Assembly (NCBI GenBank): GCA_014764065.1
Contig: JACXUG010000003.1
Location: 1 to 37,784 of the forward strand
Length of the DNA stretch: 37,784 nt
Source: Campylobacterales bacterium
Lineage (GTDB): Bacteria > Campylobacterota > Campylobacteria > Campylobacterales > Sulfurimonadaceae
Reading direction: 5' to 3'
Shown here piece by piece: positions 8,354 to 15,378 of this stretch (positions within the stretch are counted from its first letter, which is position 1; every line of letters starts with the position of its first letter). The translations under genes and the position numbers were made by a program. The notes beneath the pieces were generated by a model. It did not search any database. It was not told where the DNA came from and worked only from the letters and a program-made list of their open reading frames with translations.

Positions 8354-9409
8354 ATGCTTTTATATGTCCATATCCCGTTTTGCGACAGCAAGTGCCACTA
8401 CTGCAGCTTCAACTCCTACGTCGACAAGTTCGGACTGCGCCGCGATTACATGGCGGCGCTCCTCCGACAGCTGGAGGGCGAGCTTGCACGCCTGGACCCG
8501 GCGCCGCAGAGCATCGAGACCTTTTTTATCGGCGGCGGGACCCCTTCGACGGTCGCGCCGGAACTGTACACCCCGCTTTTTGAACGCCTGCGCCCCTATC
8601 TGAAACCCGGCGCGGAGATCACCAGCGAGGCGAACCCCAACAGCGCTACGCCCGAGTGGCTCGCGGGCATGAAGGCGCTGGGAGTGAACCGCATCAGCTT
8701 CGGCGTGCAGAGTTTCGATCCCGACAAACTAAAACGCCTGGGGCGCGCCCATACCCCGGAGCAGGCGGTCAACGCCGTCACCGCGGCGTGTGGGGCCGGG
8801 TACGAGCACCTCTCCATCGACCTCATTTACGGCGTCGCCGGAGACACGAAAGCACTGCTGGAGCACGACCTCGAACAGGCGTTCACTCTCCCCATCGACC
8901 ATCTGAGTGCCTACACTCTTACCATCGAAGAGGGCACCCCCTTTTCCGCCACACCGGAGGTCGCCGACGAAAAACTGCCGCTGACCTCCTGGCTCTTCGA
9001 ACGCATCAGGGCCCATGACTTTACCCAATACGAGATCTCCAATTTCGGCCGCTACCGCTCCCGCCACAACCTCGGCTACTGGGAGTACAAGCCCTACATC
9101 GGGCTGGGTGCCGGCGCCGTGGGCTGCATCGAAAATGTCCGCTACTACCCCCACCGCGACGTTGAAGCCTACATTACCGATCCCCTTTTTCGCACGACGG
9201 AACCCCTCGATGCGGACGCGGTCAAAACCGAACGCCTCTTTCTCGGCCTGCGCTCCGTCGTGGGCGTCCCCAAAACGCTTCTGGAGCCGGAAGAGCTGCA
9301 GCGCGCCCAATGGCTTGAAGAGGGGGGGAAACTTCGCTGTGAAGAGGGCCGCTTTTACAATACGGACTACCTGCTCAGCGACGAGATCGTTCTCTATCTT
9401 CAGGGCTGA
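8354..9409 (+). CDS. hemW: HemW-like radical SAM heme chaperone
   Basis: A 351-residue radical SAM protein of the HemN/HemW family. The cluster motif CDSKCHYC is at residues 10-17, preceded by LLYVHIPF. Then come FFIGGGTPS, ITSEANPN, RISFGVQSFD and HLSIDLIYG, and the C-terminal YEISNFGR, SRHNLGYWEY and YIGLGAGAVG of HemW. The short N-terminus starting straight at HIPFC indicates HemW (heme trafficking) rather than true coproporphyrinogen dehydrogenase HemN. Older annotations often call this hemN. No strong ribosome binding site is seen. Confidence 0.87.
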   Translation: MLLYVHIPFCDSKCHYCSFNSYVDKFGLRRDYMAALLRQLEGELARLDPAPQSIETFFIGGGTPSTVAPELYTPLFERLRPYLKPGAEITSEANPNSATPEWLAGMKALGVNRISFGVQSFDPDKLKRLGRAHTPEQAVNAVTAACGAGYEHLSIDLIYGVAGDTKALLEHDLEQAFTLPIDHLSAYTLTIEEGTPFSATPEVADEKLPLTSWLFERIRAHDFTQYEISNFGRYRSRHNLGYWEYKPYIGLGAGAVGCIENVRYYPHRDVEAYITDPLFRTTEPLDADAVKTERLFLGLRSVVGVPKTLLEPEELQRAQWLEEGGKLRCEEGRFYNTDYLLSDEIVLYLQG

Positions 9410-9443
9410 ACTCTCCATTCGCCTCCCCTTAAACCTCCTATGC

Positions 9444-9449
9444 TATAAT
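9444..9449 (+). promoter_or_regulatory. Extended -10 promoter of tatB
   Basis: TATAAT at 9444-9449 is preceded by TGC, giving an extended -10 (TGCTATAAT). Transcription would start near 9456, leaving a leader of about 60 bases before tatB that contains a strong hairpin. Confidence 0.6.
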
Positions 9450-9478
9450 CCCGGATCATAAATTTAACTAAGGGGAGA

Positions 9479-9500
9479 GCCGCCGCGTAACCGCGGCGGC
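9479..9500 (+). other. Perfect 9-bp GC hairpin in the tatB leader
   Basis: GCCGCCGCG (9479-9487) and CGCGGCGGC (9492-9500) pair perfectly around a TAAC loop. It lies 18 bases upstream of the tatB ATG and is not followed by a T-run, so it is not a terminator. Possible roles are control of translation initiation, mRNA stability, or a repeat unit; none can be decided from one copy. Confidence 0.6.
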
Positions 9501-9518
9501 GCCCTGACGAGAAACGCC

Positions 9519-9953
9519 ATGTTCGGAATGGGATTTTCGGAGATCCTTATCATCGCTATTATCGCCATCTTATTCCTGGGACCGGACAAACTGCCCCAGA
9601 CCATGGTCGATATCGCCCGTTTCTTCCGCAGTGCCAAGCGGACACTGGCTTCGGCCAAAGCTTCCATCGAGGAGGAGCTTCACGTTGATGACATCAAACG
9701 CGAAGTCAAGAGCTACAAGGACAACCTACTCGAAGAGAAAGAGAAGCTGAGCAAGGCCAGCGCCTTCACCGAACTCACCGACGAATTCGACGCCGTCATC
9801 GACATGGCGGGCGAAACGACGATCGTGAAGGCCCCCGCCCCCCAGCAGCCGAAAGCCGAAGCCGCACCGAATGCCAAGAAGCCAGAAGTCGTCACCTTCA
9901 GCAAAAAGAAAAAAAGTTCAGAGACTTCCGATGTGGGCAATGAGAATGCGTAA
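9519..9953 (+). CDS. tatB: Sec-independent translocase protein TatB
   Basis: A 144-residue membrane protein of the Tat export pathway for folded proteins. One N-terminal transmembrane helix (GFSEILIIAIIAILFLGP) is followed by the PDKLPQ hinge, an amphipathic helix (about 28-70) and an unstructured tail rich in A, P and K. The Glu in GFSE and the long tail fit TatB rather than TatA; no tatA is seen in this window. It is followed by tatC after a 104-base gap that contains small dyads (GCCC/GGGC near 9960-9975). Confidence 0.87.
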   Translation: MFGMGFSEILIIAIIAILFLGPDKLPQTMVDIARFFRSAKRTLASAKASIEEELHVDDIKREVKSYKDNLLEEKEKLSKASAFTELTDEFDAVIDMAGETTIVKAPAPQQPKAEAAPNAKKPEVVTFSKKKKSSETSDVGNENA

Positions 9954-10057
9954 CCTTTCTGCCCTGAACGGGGCAAGCCGTTTTACTTGTTCTGTCCTCG
10001 CAACGCTGCGGGATTCCGCTGACGCTGCATGTGCGACAGCGGCTAATGGAGAAGAGA

Positions 10058-10852
10058 ATGTTTGACGAACTGCGTCCCCACCTTGTAGAGTTGCGTAAAC
10101 GCCTGGGTATCTCTGTCCTGACACTGATCGGCATGTTCTTCGTCATGTTCTATTTCCACGAGCCGCTGCTCGAATGGATGATCCACCCCCTCAACGACGC
10201 CCTGATCGAAGTCGGCAAAAAGTCCGTCAACGCCGCCAACGGCATGGTGACGACCAACCAGGTCGGCGGGGTCTTCTTCGTCGCCCTGAAAGTCGCCTTC
10301 TTCGCGGCACTCCTCGGCGCGCTGCCGGTCATCCTGTGGCAGATCTGGCGCTTTATAGCGCCGGGGCTGTACGAGAACGAAAAGAAGATGATCCTCCCCT
10401 TCGTCTTCGGGGGGACGACGATGTTCGTCGTCGGCGTCGCCTTCGCCTACTACGTCGTCACCCCCTTCGGGTTCGACTTCCTTATCACCTTCGGTAGCTT
10501 TAAGTTCACCCCGCTGATCAACATCGAGGATTACGTCGGCTTCTTTACGAAGATCATGTTTGGATTCGGCCTGGCGTTCGAACTCCCCATATTCGCCTAC
10601 TTCCTGGCACTGCTCGGCCTCGTCGACGACCGGCAGATGACAGCGTTCTTTAAATACGCCATCGTCATCATCTTTATCGTCGCCGCCCTGCTCACCCCGC
10701 CGGACGTCCTGACGCAGCTGCTGATGGCCGGTCCGCTCATCATCCTCTACGGCTTCTCCATCCTCATCGTCAAAATGGTCAACCCGGCACCGAAAGAGGA
10801 TGATGAAGATGAAGATGACGAGGAAGAGGCCGTTGCCCCTCAGAACGTCTAG
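10058..10852 (+). CDS. tatC: Sec-independent translocase protein TatC
   Basis: A 264-residue six-helix membrane protein, the signal-peptide receptor of the Tat system. The start MFDELRPHLVELRKRL is the family's N-terminal signature. FIAPGLYENEKKMILPFVFGG and the PDVLTQLLMAGPLIILYG segment are also typical. ATG 10058 is chosen because GGAGAAGAG ends two bases before it. The C-terminus is a very acidic tail (EDDEDEDDEEE), and the DNA coding this tail is shared with the beginning of queA. Confidence 0.94.
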   Translation: MFDELRPHLVELRKRLGISVLTLIGMFFVMFYFHEPLLEWMIHPLNDALIEVGKKSVNAANGMVTTNQVGGVFFVALKVAFFAALLGALPVILWQIWRFIAPGLYENEKKMILPFVFGGTTMFVVGVAFAYYVVTPFGFDFLITFGSFKFTPLINIEDYVGFFTKIMFGFGLAFELPIFAYFLALLGLVDDRQMTAFFKYAIVIIFIVAALLTPPDVLTQLLMAGPLIILYGFSILIVKMVNPAPKEDDEDEDDEEEAVAPQNV

Positions 10853-11849
10853 TTACGACTTCACCCTCCCCGAAGCGCTGATCGCCGTTCACCCGGCGCA
10901 GCCCCGTGACCACGCCCGGCTGCTCGTCTACGACCGCACCACCGACACCATTACCCACAGCCGCTTTGATAAGATCGAAAGCTTCCTGCCCGAGGGGTGC
11001 GGCATCATCTTCAACGACACCAAGGTCATCAAGGCGCGGCTCTTCGGCAAAAAAGCGAGCGGCGGGAGAGTCGAACTCCTGATCAACCGCCCCCTCGACG
11101 CCTACCGCGTTAACGTCTATATCCGCGGGAAGATGAAAGCGGGCACGCGCCTCTTTTTCGGTCAGGAGCTCGAAGCCGTCGTCGAGGCGCTGCACGACGA
11201 CGGCAGCCGCACGGTCACCTTTGAGCGCACCGGGGAGAAGCTGCGTTTCGAGGGCCTGCTGCCGATCATCGATATCATCGGGCATATACCCCTGCCCCCC
11301 TACATCCAGCGCGAGGACAACGACGAGGACGCCGTGGAGTACCAGACGGTCTTCGCGAAAAACGAAGGGGCCGTTGCCGCGCCGACGGCCTCGCTGCACT
11401 TTAGCGACGCGCTCTTCGCCTCGGTCTGCGCGCATCACCCCCACGCCTACGTCACTCTGCACGTCGGTGCCGGCACCTTCAAACCCGTCGAGGCGGAGAT
11501 CATCACCGATCACCCGATGCATTCCGAGTACTACGAGATCCCGGCCGGTGCCAAGGCCCTCATCGACGGCGATCTTCCCCTGCTCTGCATCGGTACGACG
11601 TCGACCCGAACCGTCGAGCACTATGTCCGTACCCGTGAAACCGGGGGTGAAGCGAACCTCTTCCTGCACCCCGGTAACCCGCCGCAACGCGCCAACCACC
11701 TGCTGACGAATTTCCACCTGCCCAAATCTACCCTGCTGATGCTCGTCGCCTCCTTCGTTGGACTGGAAAAGACCCATGAACTCTACGCCGAGGCGATCCG
11801 GGAGCAGTACCGCTTCTACAGCTACGGCGACGCGATGCTGATCCTCTAA
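10809..11849 (+). CDS. queA: tRNA preQ1(34) ribosyltransferase-isomerase
   Basis: About 346 residues. QueA transfers and rearranges the ribosyl group of S-adenosylmethionine onto 7-aminomethyl-7-deazaguanine in tRNA, making epoxyqueuosine. Family motifs seen: YDFTLPEALIAVHP, DHARLLVYDR, IFNDTKVIKARLFG, GHIPLPPYI, YQTVFA, AAPTASLHF, TLHVGAGTFKPV, HSEYYEIP and LLTNFHLPKSTLLMLVASF. The start is uncertain: ATGs at 10800, 10803, 10809 and 10815 and a TTG at 10833 are all in frame and inside the tatC tail. I prefer 10809, with AGGA eight bases upstream. TTG 10833 after AGGAAGAGG would give the most usual N-terminus. Confidence 0.93.
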   Translation: MKMTRKRPLPLRTSSYDFTLPEALIAVHPAQPRDHARLLVYDRTTDTITHSRFDKIESFLPEGCGIIFNDTKVIKARLFGKKASGGRVELLINRPLDAYRVNVYIRGKMKAGTRLFFGQELEAVVEALHDDGSRTVTFERTGEKLRFEGLLPIIDIIGHIPLPPYIQREDNDEDAVEYQTVFAKNEGAVAAPTASLHFSDALFASVCAHHPHAYVTLHVGAGTFKPVEAEIITDHPMHSEYYEIPAGAKALIDGDLPLLCIGTTSTRTVEHYVRTRETGGEANLFLHPGNPPQRANHLLTNFHLPKSTLLMLVASFVGLEKTHELYAEAIREQYRFYSYGDAMLIL

Positions 11850-11857
11850 GCCCCGTC

Positions 11858-12103
11858 CTACTCCTCCTCGTCATCCTCCATTAGGGCGAAGGCCAGCCGC
11901 TCTTTGAGCGATGCGAGCGCCTTCGCCGCGCAGGCGGCATCCACTCTACCCCCGGGAGCACCGCTGACGCCGACGGCCCCGACAGCGCGTTTGGCAATTT
12001 CGGAGGCGAGCCCGAGATCCATACGCTCGATCCTGACCACATCGGCGGCGTTCAGCAGAAGCGGCATCAGTGCCAATACACCCAATAGCGTTGTGAATTT
12101 CAT
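11858..12103 (-). CDS. Very short GlcG/HbpS-like exported protein
   Basis: An 81-residue protein with a signal peptide (MKFTTLLGVLALMPLLLNAA). The mature part matches two ends of the GlcG/HbpS heme-binding domain: an entry helix (LGLASEIAKRAV) joined directly to the last strand and helix (GAVGVSGAPGGRVDAACAAKALASL). The middle of the roughly 130-residue domain is absent. ATG 12103 has AAAGGAG six bases upstream; 12169 gives an implausible leader. It ends with an acidic tail (EDDEEE). Either this is a natural minimal variant or an internally deleted remnant that remains open. It converges on queA with eight bases between the stops. Confidence 0.55.
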   Translation of the reverse strand: MKFTTLLGVLALMPLLLNAADVVRIERMDLGLASEIAKRAVGAVGVSGAPGGRVDAACAAKALASLKERLAFALMEDDEEE

Positions 12104-12213
12104 AGAGGCTCCTTTGCGGAGTCTGCCATCGATTATAGCAGACTCCGCCGGGTCATACTGGGTTTGCAAAAATGGTAAAATAGTGCAAACTCCACGATTG
12201 AAACGGCGATATC

Positions 12214-12618
12214 ATAACGAAACCCCCTCCTACCACTCTTATTCGTACTGCTGCTCACCCTTCTGGACGGCTGCCAGCAAAAAGCCCAGGTGCCCCTCCC
12301 TACCGTCGGGGATGTTGACCTAGAACGTTACGGTGGGGGCTTTGGCATGAGATCGCCCGCTATGAAAACCGTTTTGAGGAGGGGTGCGTGGGGGCGACGG
12401 CACGCTATAGCCTTCAAGACGGCGACGTCCGTATGCTCGCCGGCGACTACCGCTACGCGGTCATCGGCGATCTGGAAAGAAAGTACCTCTGGATCCTGGC
12501 ACGCGGCACGGTGCTCAGTGACGAAGACCGCGGCATTATCCTCTCAAAACTTCCCGCGCTGAGATACGACCCCTTCAAGCTCTACTGGATGGGGTTCAAG
12601 GCGATGTGCAACCACTAA
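12214..12618 (+). pseudogene. Broken bacterial lipocalin (Blc) lipoprotein gene
   Basis: Pieces of a Blc-type lipocalin are spread over two or three frames. First comes a lipoprotein signal, PLLPLLFVLLLTLLDGCQQ, with lipobox LDGC and no in-frame ATG (ATA at 12214, then an in-frame break at a CCCCC run, 12223-12227). Then PTVGDVDLERYGG, after which the frame shifts at the G5 run (12335-12339). In the new frame WHEIARYENRFEEGC, ATARYSLQDGDVRML, then GDYRYAVIGDLERKYLWILARG and YDPFKLYW follow. About 35-40 residues expected between VRML and GDYRYAVIGD are missing. So three independent lesions are present: lost start, frameshift, and internal deletion. Confidence 0.8.
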
Positions 12619-12620
12619 AC

Positions 12621-13136
12621 TCAGGCATCACGCCGGTCGATGACGATCTTGTCAAGCCCGAGACGCGTCGTCATCGTGTGGGATTCTTCCGTATAGCCCA
12701 GGGCGAGGACGGCGTGCGGTTCAAGCCCCATCAGCCCGAAAAGCTCTTTGGCCCGCTCCGTACTGAACCCTCCCATCGGGTGCACTGCGATGCCGCGTTT
12801 GAACGCTTCAAAGATCAGAAACGCCATGGCCGTGCCGCTGTCGAAAGCATGCCAGCGGTTCGGTTTCCGGTTGTACGCAAAAGTCTGGGTCGAACAGAGC
12901 AGCATCAGCATCGAGGCGGATTTGGCCACTGCGCGTACTTTGTCGAAAGAATCTCCTGGAAATCATCTTTTTCCCCAGCACGAAACGCCACGGCTGCTCG
13001 TTGAAACAAAAGGCGCCGTCATCGCTGCTTCCAGTACGGCACAGAGCTCCTTCTCTCCCAGAGGTTTTTTTACAAACTGTTTGGGGGAGAACCGTTTCAA
13101 AAAGAGGTCGTCGATACCGTATCCCGTGCTGCGCAT
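12621..13136 (-). pseudogene. Broken nitroreductase-family gene
   Basis: Nitroreductase sequence runs through three minus-strand frames. The start ATG 13136 has AAAGGA six bases upstream and reads GYGIDDLFLKRFSPKQF and LEAAMTAPF. After a one-base slip near 13010 it continues CFNEQPWRFVLGKK. After slips near the A5 run (around 12968-12973) and again around 12940-12950 it continues FDKVRAVAKSASMLMLLC, NRWHAFDSGTAMAFLIFEA, GIAVHPMGGF and VLALGY to the stop at 12621. Family members are FMN enzymes of about 180-200 residues reducing nitro compounds or quinones; this copy cannot make one. It ends two bases from the lipocalin remnant. Confidence 0.8.
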
Positions 13137-13206
13137 CTGCCATCCTTTGGAGAGAAACATCTACAAATCATACGCTTATCGCGGTTAAATTTTTCCTTAA
13201 TCGATC

Positions 13207-13235
13207 AAAAAACGAGATCCGGCTCACCGGCCGGA
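13207..13235 (-). terminator. Rho-independent terminator of dprA
   Basis: On the minus strand TCCGGC (13235-13230) pairs with GCCGGA (13223-13218) around a six-base loop, followed after a short spacer by a T6 run (A6 at 13207-13212 on the plus strand). It starts three bases after the dprA stop. Confidence 0.75.
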
Positions 13236-13238
13236 AAC

Positions 13239-14012
13239 TTAGACAAGGACGCTGATTTTTCCCGCGACCACCGCGATCTTTCCCTCGAGTTCGTAACGGA
13301 AAACCTCCTGCGGATAATCCCGGACGGCATCTTCGTAACTTGGGGCGGTGCGGCAGTAATCCAGGAATGCATCCCCGACGCAGCGGGCGGCTTCACCGTA
13401 ACCGCTGACAAAGGCGTCGATATCGTAAATCGCTTCGGCTTTCCCCTCTTTGAGGAGCCAGTTCGTTCCCTCGCTTTCACCGATGCGGTGCGGCAGAACG
13501 TAGATCTTTTTTCCCATACGCAAGGCATGTTCCACGCTACGCATACTGCCGCTGTTTTCATCGGCCTGGGTGACGATCAGGGCATCGCCGAGTGCTGCAA
13601 CGATCTCGTTGCGGACGACAAAACTCCACGGTGTCGCCTTAAAACCGTCTGCAAAGGGGCTTAACAGCAGACCGTCATGGCCGATCGCATCAAGCAGCGC
13701 CCGGTTGGTCGCCGGGTAGCGGATGTCGATTCCGCTTCCGAGCACGGCGATCGTATTGGAGGCACCTGCGGCCGCATGGGCGGTCGCATCGATGCCCATG
13801 GCACCGCCGCTGACGATACAGACGCCCGCTCTAGAGAGTTTGGCCGACAGTTCTGAGGTCATAAAGCGGGAGTAGCCGTCGGCACGGCGGGAACCCACGA
13901 TGGAGAGCTTGACGCGCGACAGCAATGCAGTGTTGCCGCTATAGTAGAGCTCGTCGGGATACTTGCGCATCGCCTCGAGGGCGGGGACTTTCTCTAGGAG
14001 GAACTCACTCAT
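13239..14012 (-). CDS. dprA: DNA-processing protein DprA
   Basis: A 257-residue DprA, which binds incoming single-stranded DNA and loads RecA during natural transformation. Rossmann-fold motifs are complete: LSIVGSRRADGYSR, VSGGAMGIDATAHAAA, TIAVLGSGIDIRYPATNR, LLLSPFADG, RNEIVAALGDALIV, SGSMRSVEHALRMGKKIYVLPHRIGESEGTN and AEAIYDIDAF. ATG 14012 overlaps the deacetylase stop by eight bases (ATGAGTGA). A longer in-frame start at 14135 lies inside that gene and adds no DprA sequence. Neighbours match Campylobacter jejuni Cj0633-Cj0634. Confidence 0.92.
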   Translation of the reverse strand: MSEFLLEKVPALEAMRKYPDELYYSGNTALLSRVKLSIVGSRRADGYSRFMTSELSAKLSRAGVCIVSGGAMGIDATAHAAAGASNTIAVLGSGIDIRYPATNRALLDAIGHDGLLLSPFADGFKATPWSFVVRNEIVAALGDALIVTQADENSGSMRSVEHALRMGKKIYVLPHRIGESEGTNWLLKEGKAEAIYDIDAFVSGYGEAARCVGDAFLDYCRTAPSYEDAVRDYPQEVFRYELEGKIAVVAGKISVLV

Positions 14013-14994
14013 GGTTTTTATACGCTGCGAGCGTGTCGATACGCACCAGTTTGACCGACTCCAGCACATCCTTCGATTCGGCAAGGCCCTGGAGCGTCTG
14101 CTTGTGCGGGTGGCCGATGACCACGACCGATCCATACTTCTTGGCGATCTTCACCGCACGGCGCACCTGTTTTTTCACCGACTCGACATCGGGATCGTGA
14201 TCCAGAAAAACATCGCGGCTTATGTAGGGACGGTGCAGTGTTTTCATCAGGGCCGGTACCGCCGTCTTGTCGGTGGTACGGCTGTCGACAAAGGTGATCC
14301 CCTCACGGTCGAGTGCGTAGAGCAGCTTCTCCATCGCATCACGGTCCGCGGTGAATTTACTGCCCGTGTGGTTATTGACAAAAGCGACTTTCGGGAAAAG
14401 GTTCTTGATCTGGCGGATGCGCTCCTCGATCACCGCCTCGTCATCCCCGACATGCAGTGTCAAAGGCTCTTCGTCCGCAAAAGAGACCGCTTCCATGGGA
14501 AGATGGACCATGTAGTAGGATTGCTTTGCCGCCAGCGCAGCCGAATCGGGGTGGCGCTTTGACGGGGGGAGAAAAGACATCGTCACCGGCAGGTTCAATG
14601 CTTTGATATTGCGAACGTCATGGGCAAAGGAGACGTCATCGAAAATAATGGCCATCATCGGTTTCACCCCCGTATCCGGCTCGACTTTTTCGGCCCGTAC
14701 CACCGGTTTCGGCGGTGCTTTTTCATACTCATGGCTGGCCGTTCTCGCTTTCGCCTTTTTAAGCGCCTTTTGCAGTTCGGCACTATGCTGGCGCTCTGTC
14801 AAGAGCGCACCGCGATGCTCCTGCACCCCTTCCTGGTAACCGAAAAAAAAGCCCCCTGCCGCTAGGATAAATGCGATAAGCAGGAAAATGAGCCCCTTGA
14901 GCACCGCATAGAGAAAAGCACTTTTCTTCCGCCCCGTCTTTGCCCTGCCCACTGTGCCTTTCCTAGGTGCACTTTTCTTCCACTGCTGCGCCAT
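14005..14994 (-). CDS. Divergent polysaccharide deacetylase (YibQ-like)
   Basis: A 329-residue protein. A basic cytoplasmic start is followed by one transmembrane anchor (FLYAVLKGLIFLLIAFILAAGGFFFGY) and a linker helix. The periplasmic domain from about residue 108 begins MMAIIFDDVSF and contains VTMSFLPPS, YMVHLPMEA, VAFVNNHTGSKFTADR, FVDSRTTDKT, DVFLDHD and VVVIGHPH. These are the motifs of the divergent polysaccharide deacetylase family, with acidic and histidine residues placed like metal ligands. The substrate is unknown, presumably cell-wall or other polysaccharide. It is translationally coupled to dprA. Confidence 0.85.
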   Translation of the reverse strand: MAQQWKKSAPRKGTVGRAKTGRKKSAFLYAVLKGLIFLLIAFILAAGGFFFGYQEGVQEHRGALLTERQHSAELQKALKKAKARTASHEYEKAPPKPVVRAEKVEPDTGVKPMMAIIFDDVSFAHDVRNIKALNLPVTMSFLPPSKRHPDSAALAAKQSYYMVHLPMEAVSFADEEPLTLHVGDDEAVIEERIRQIKNLFPKVAFVNNHTGSKFTADRDAMEKLLYALDREGITFVDSRTTDKTAVPALMKTLHRPYISRDVFLDHDPDVESVKKQVRRAVKIAKKYGSVVVIGHPHKQTLQGLAESKDVLESVKLVRIDTLAAYKNHE

Positions 14995-15062
14995 TCCGAT
15001 CCCTCATGATTCTAATCGGCACATTGTAATAAGAATCGGATAACAGGGGGGTTAACAGGGCA

Positions 15063-15299
15063 TCATGCCACCCGTTCGTGCTTTGTTCGCTCCTCTTTGC
15101 GGCCGATCTGGATACCCTGACCGTCCCATTTCGTGTGCCGCCGAAATTCGTCAGCCAGCTCCCTGATGCGCATCACCTCCAGTACCCCCTGCGGGTCCAT
15201 GGAGATCGCTTTAAGCACAATCGTCCCCGAGGTCGGTTCCTAAAGCGCATGATAATGCCAGTTGATCGTCGACAGCTCTGCATACAATTCTTGTATCAT
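15063..15299 (-). pseudogene. Small unknown ORF interrupted by an in-frame TAG
   Basis: Reading from ATG 15299, with AAAGGGG just upstream, gives MIQELYAELSTINWHYHAL, then TAG (15242-15240). In the same frame it goes on as EPTSGTIVLKAISMDPQGVL, MRIRELADEFRRHTKWDGQG and IQIGRKEERTKHERVA to a TGA at 15063. Both halves look like coding sequence with amphipathic helices and no other stop. The simplest reading is a roughly 78-codon gene with one nonsense mutation. I do not recognise the family. Readthrough cannot be excluded. Confidence 0.5.
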
Positions 15300-15366
15300 C
15301 TGCACCCCTTTCTCATTTCATATCTATTTTACGCATCGGTACCGAAAATTTAAAACAAATCCGGCC

Positions 15367-15372
15367 TATACT
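15367..15372 (+). promoter_or_regulatory. -10 box very close to the antiporter start
   Basis: TATACT at 15367-15372 ends six bases before the ATG at 15379, and there is no Shine-Dalgarno sequence in front of that ATG. Transcription from it would start at or next to the ATG, giving a leaderless mRNA. Confidence 0.4.
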
Positions 15373-15378
15373 TTCAGT

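Noticed and set aside
10779-11777. 332-codon minus-strand ORF opposite queA
   Set aside because: Antisense to a clear QueA; no recognisable domain.
14013-14135. Longer start for dprA
   Set aside because: The added 41 residues are arginine/serine-rich and lie inside the deacetylase gene; the ATGAGTGA overlap is the more natural start.
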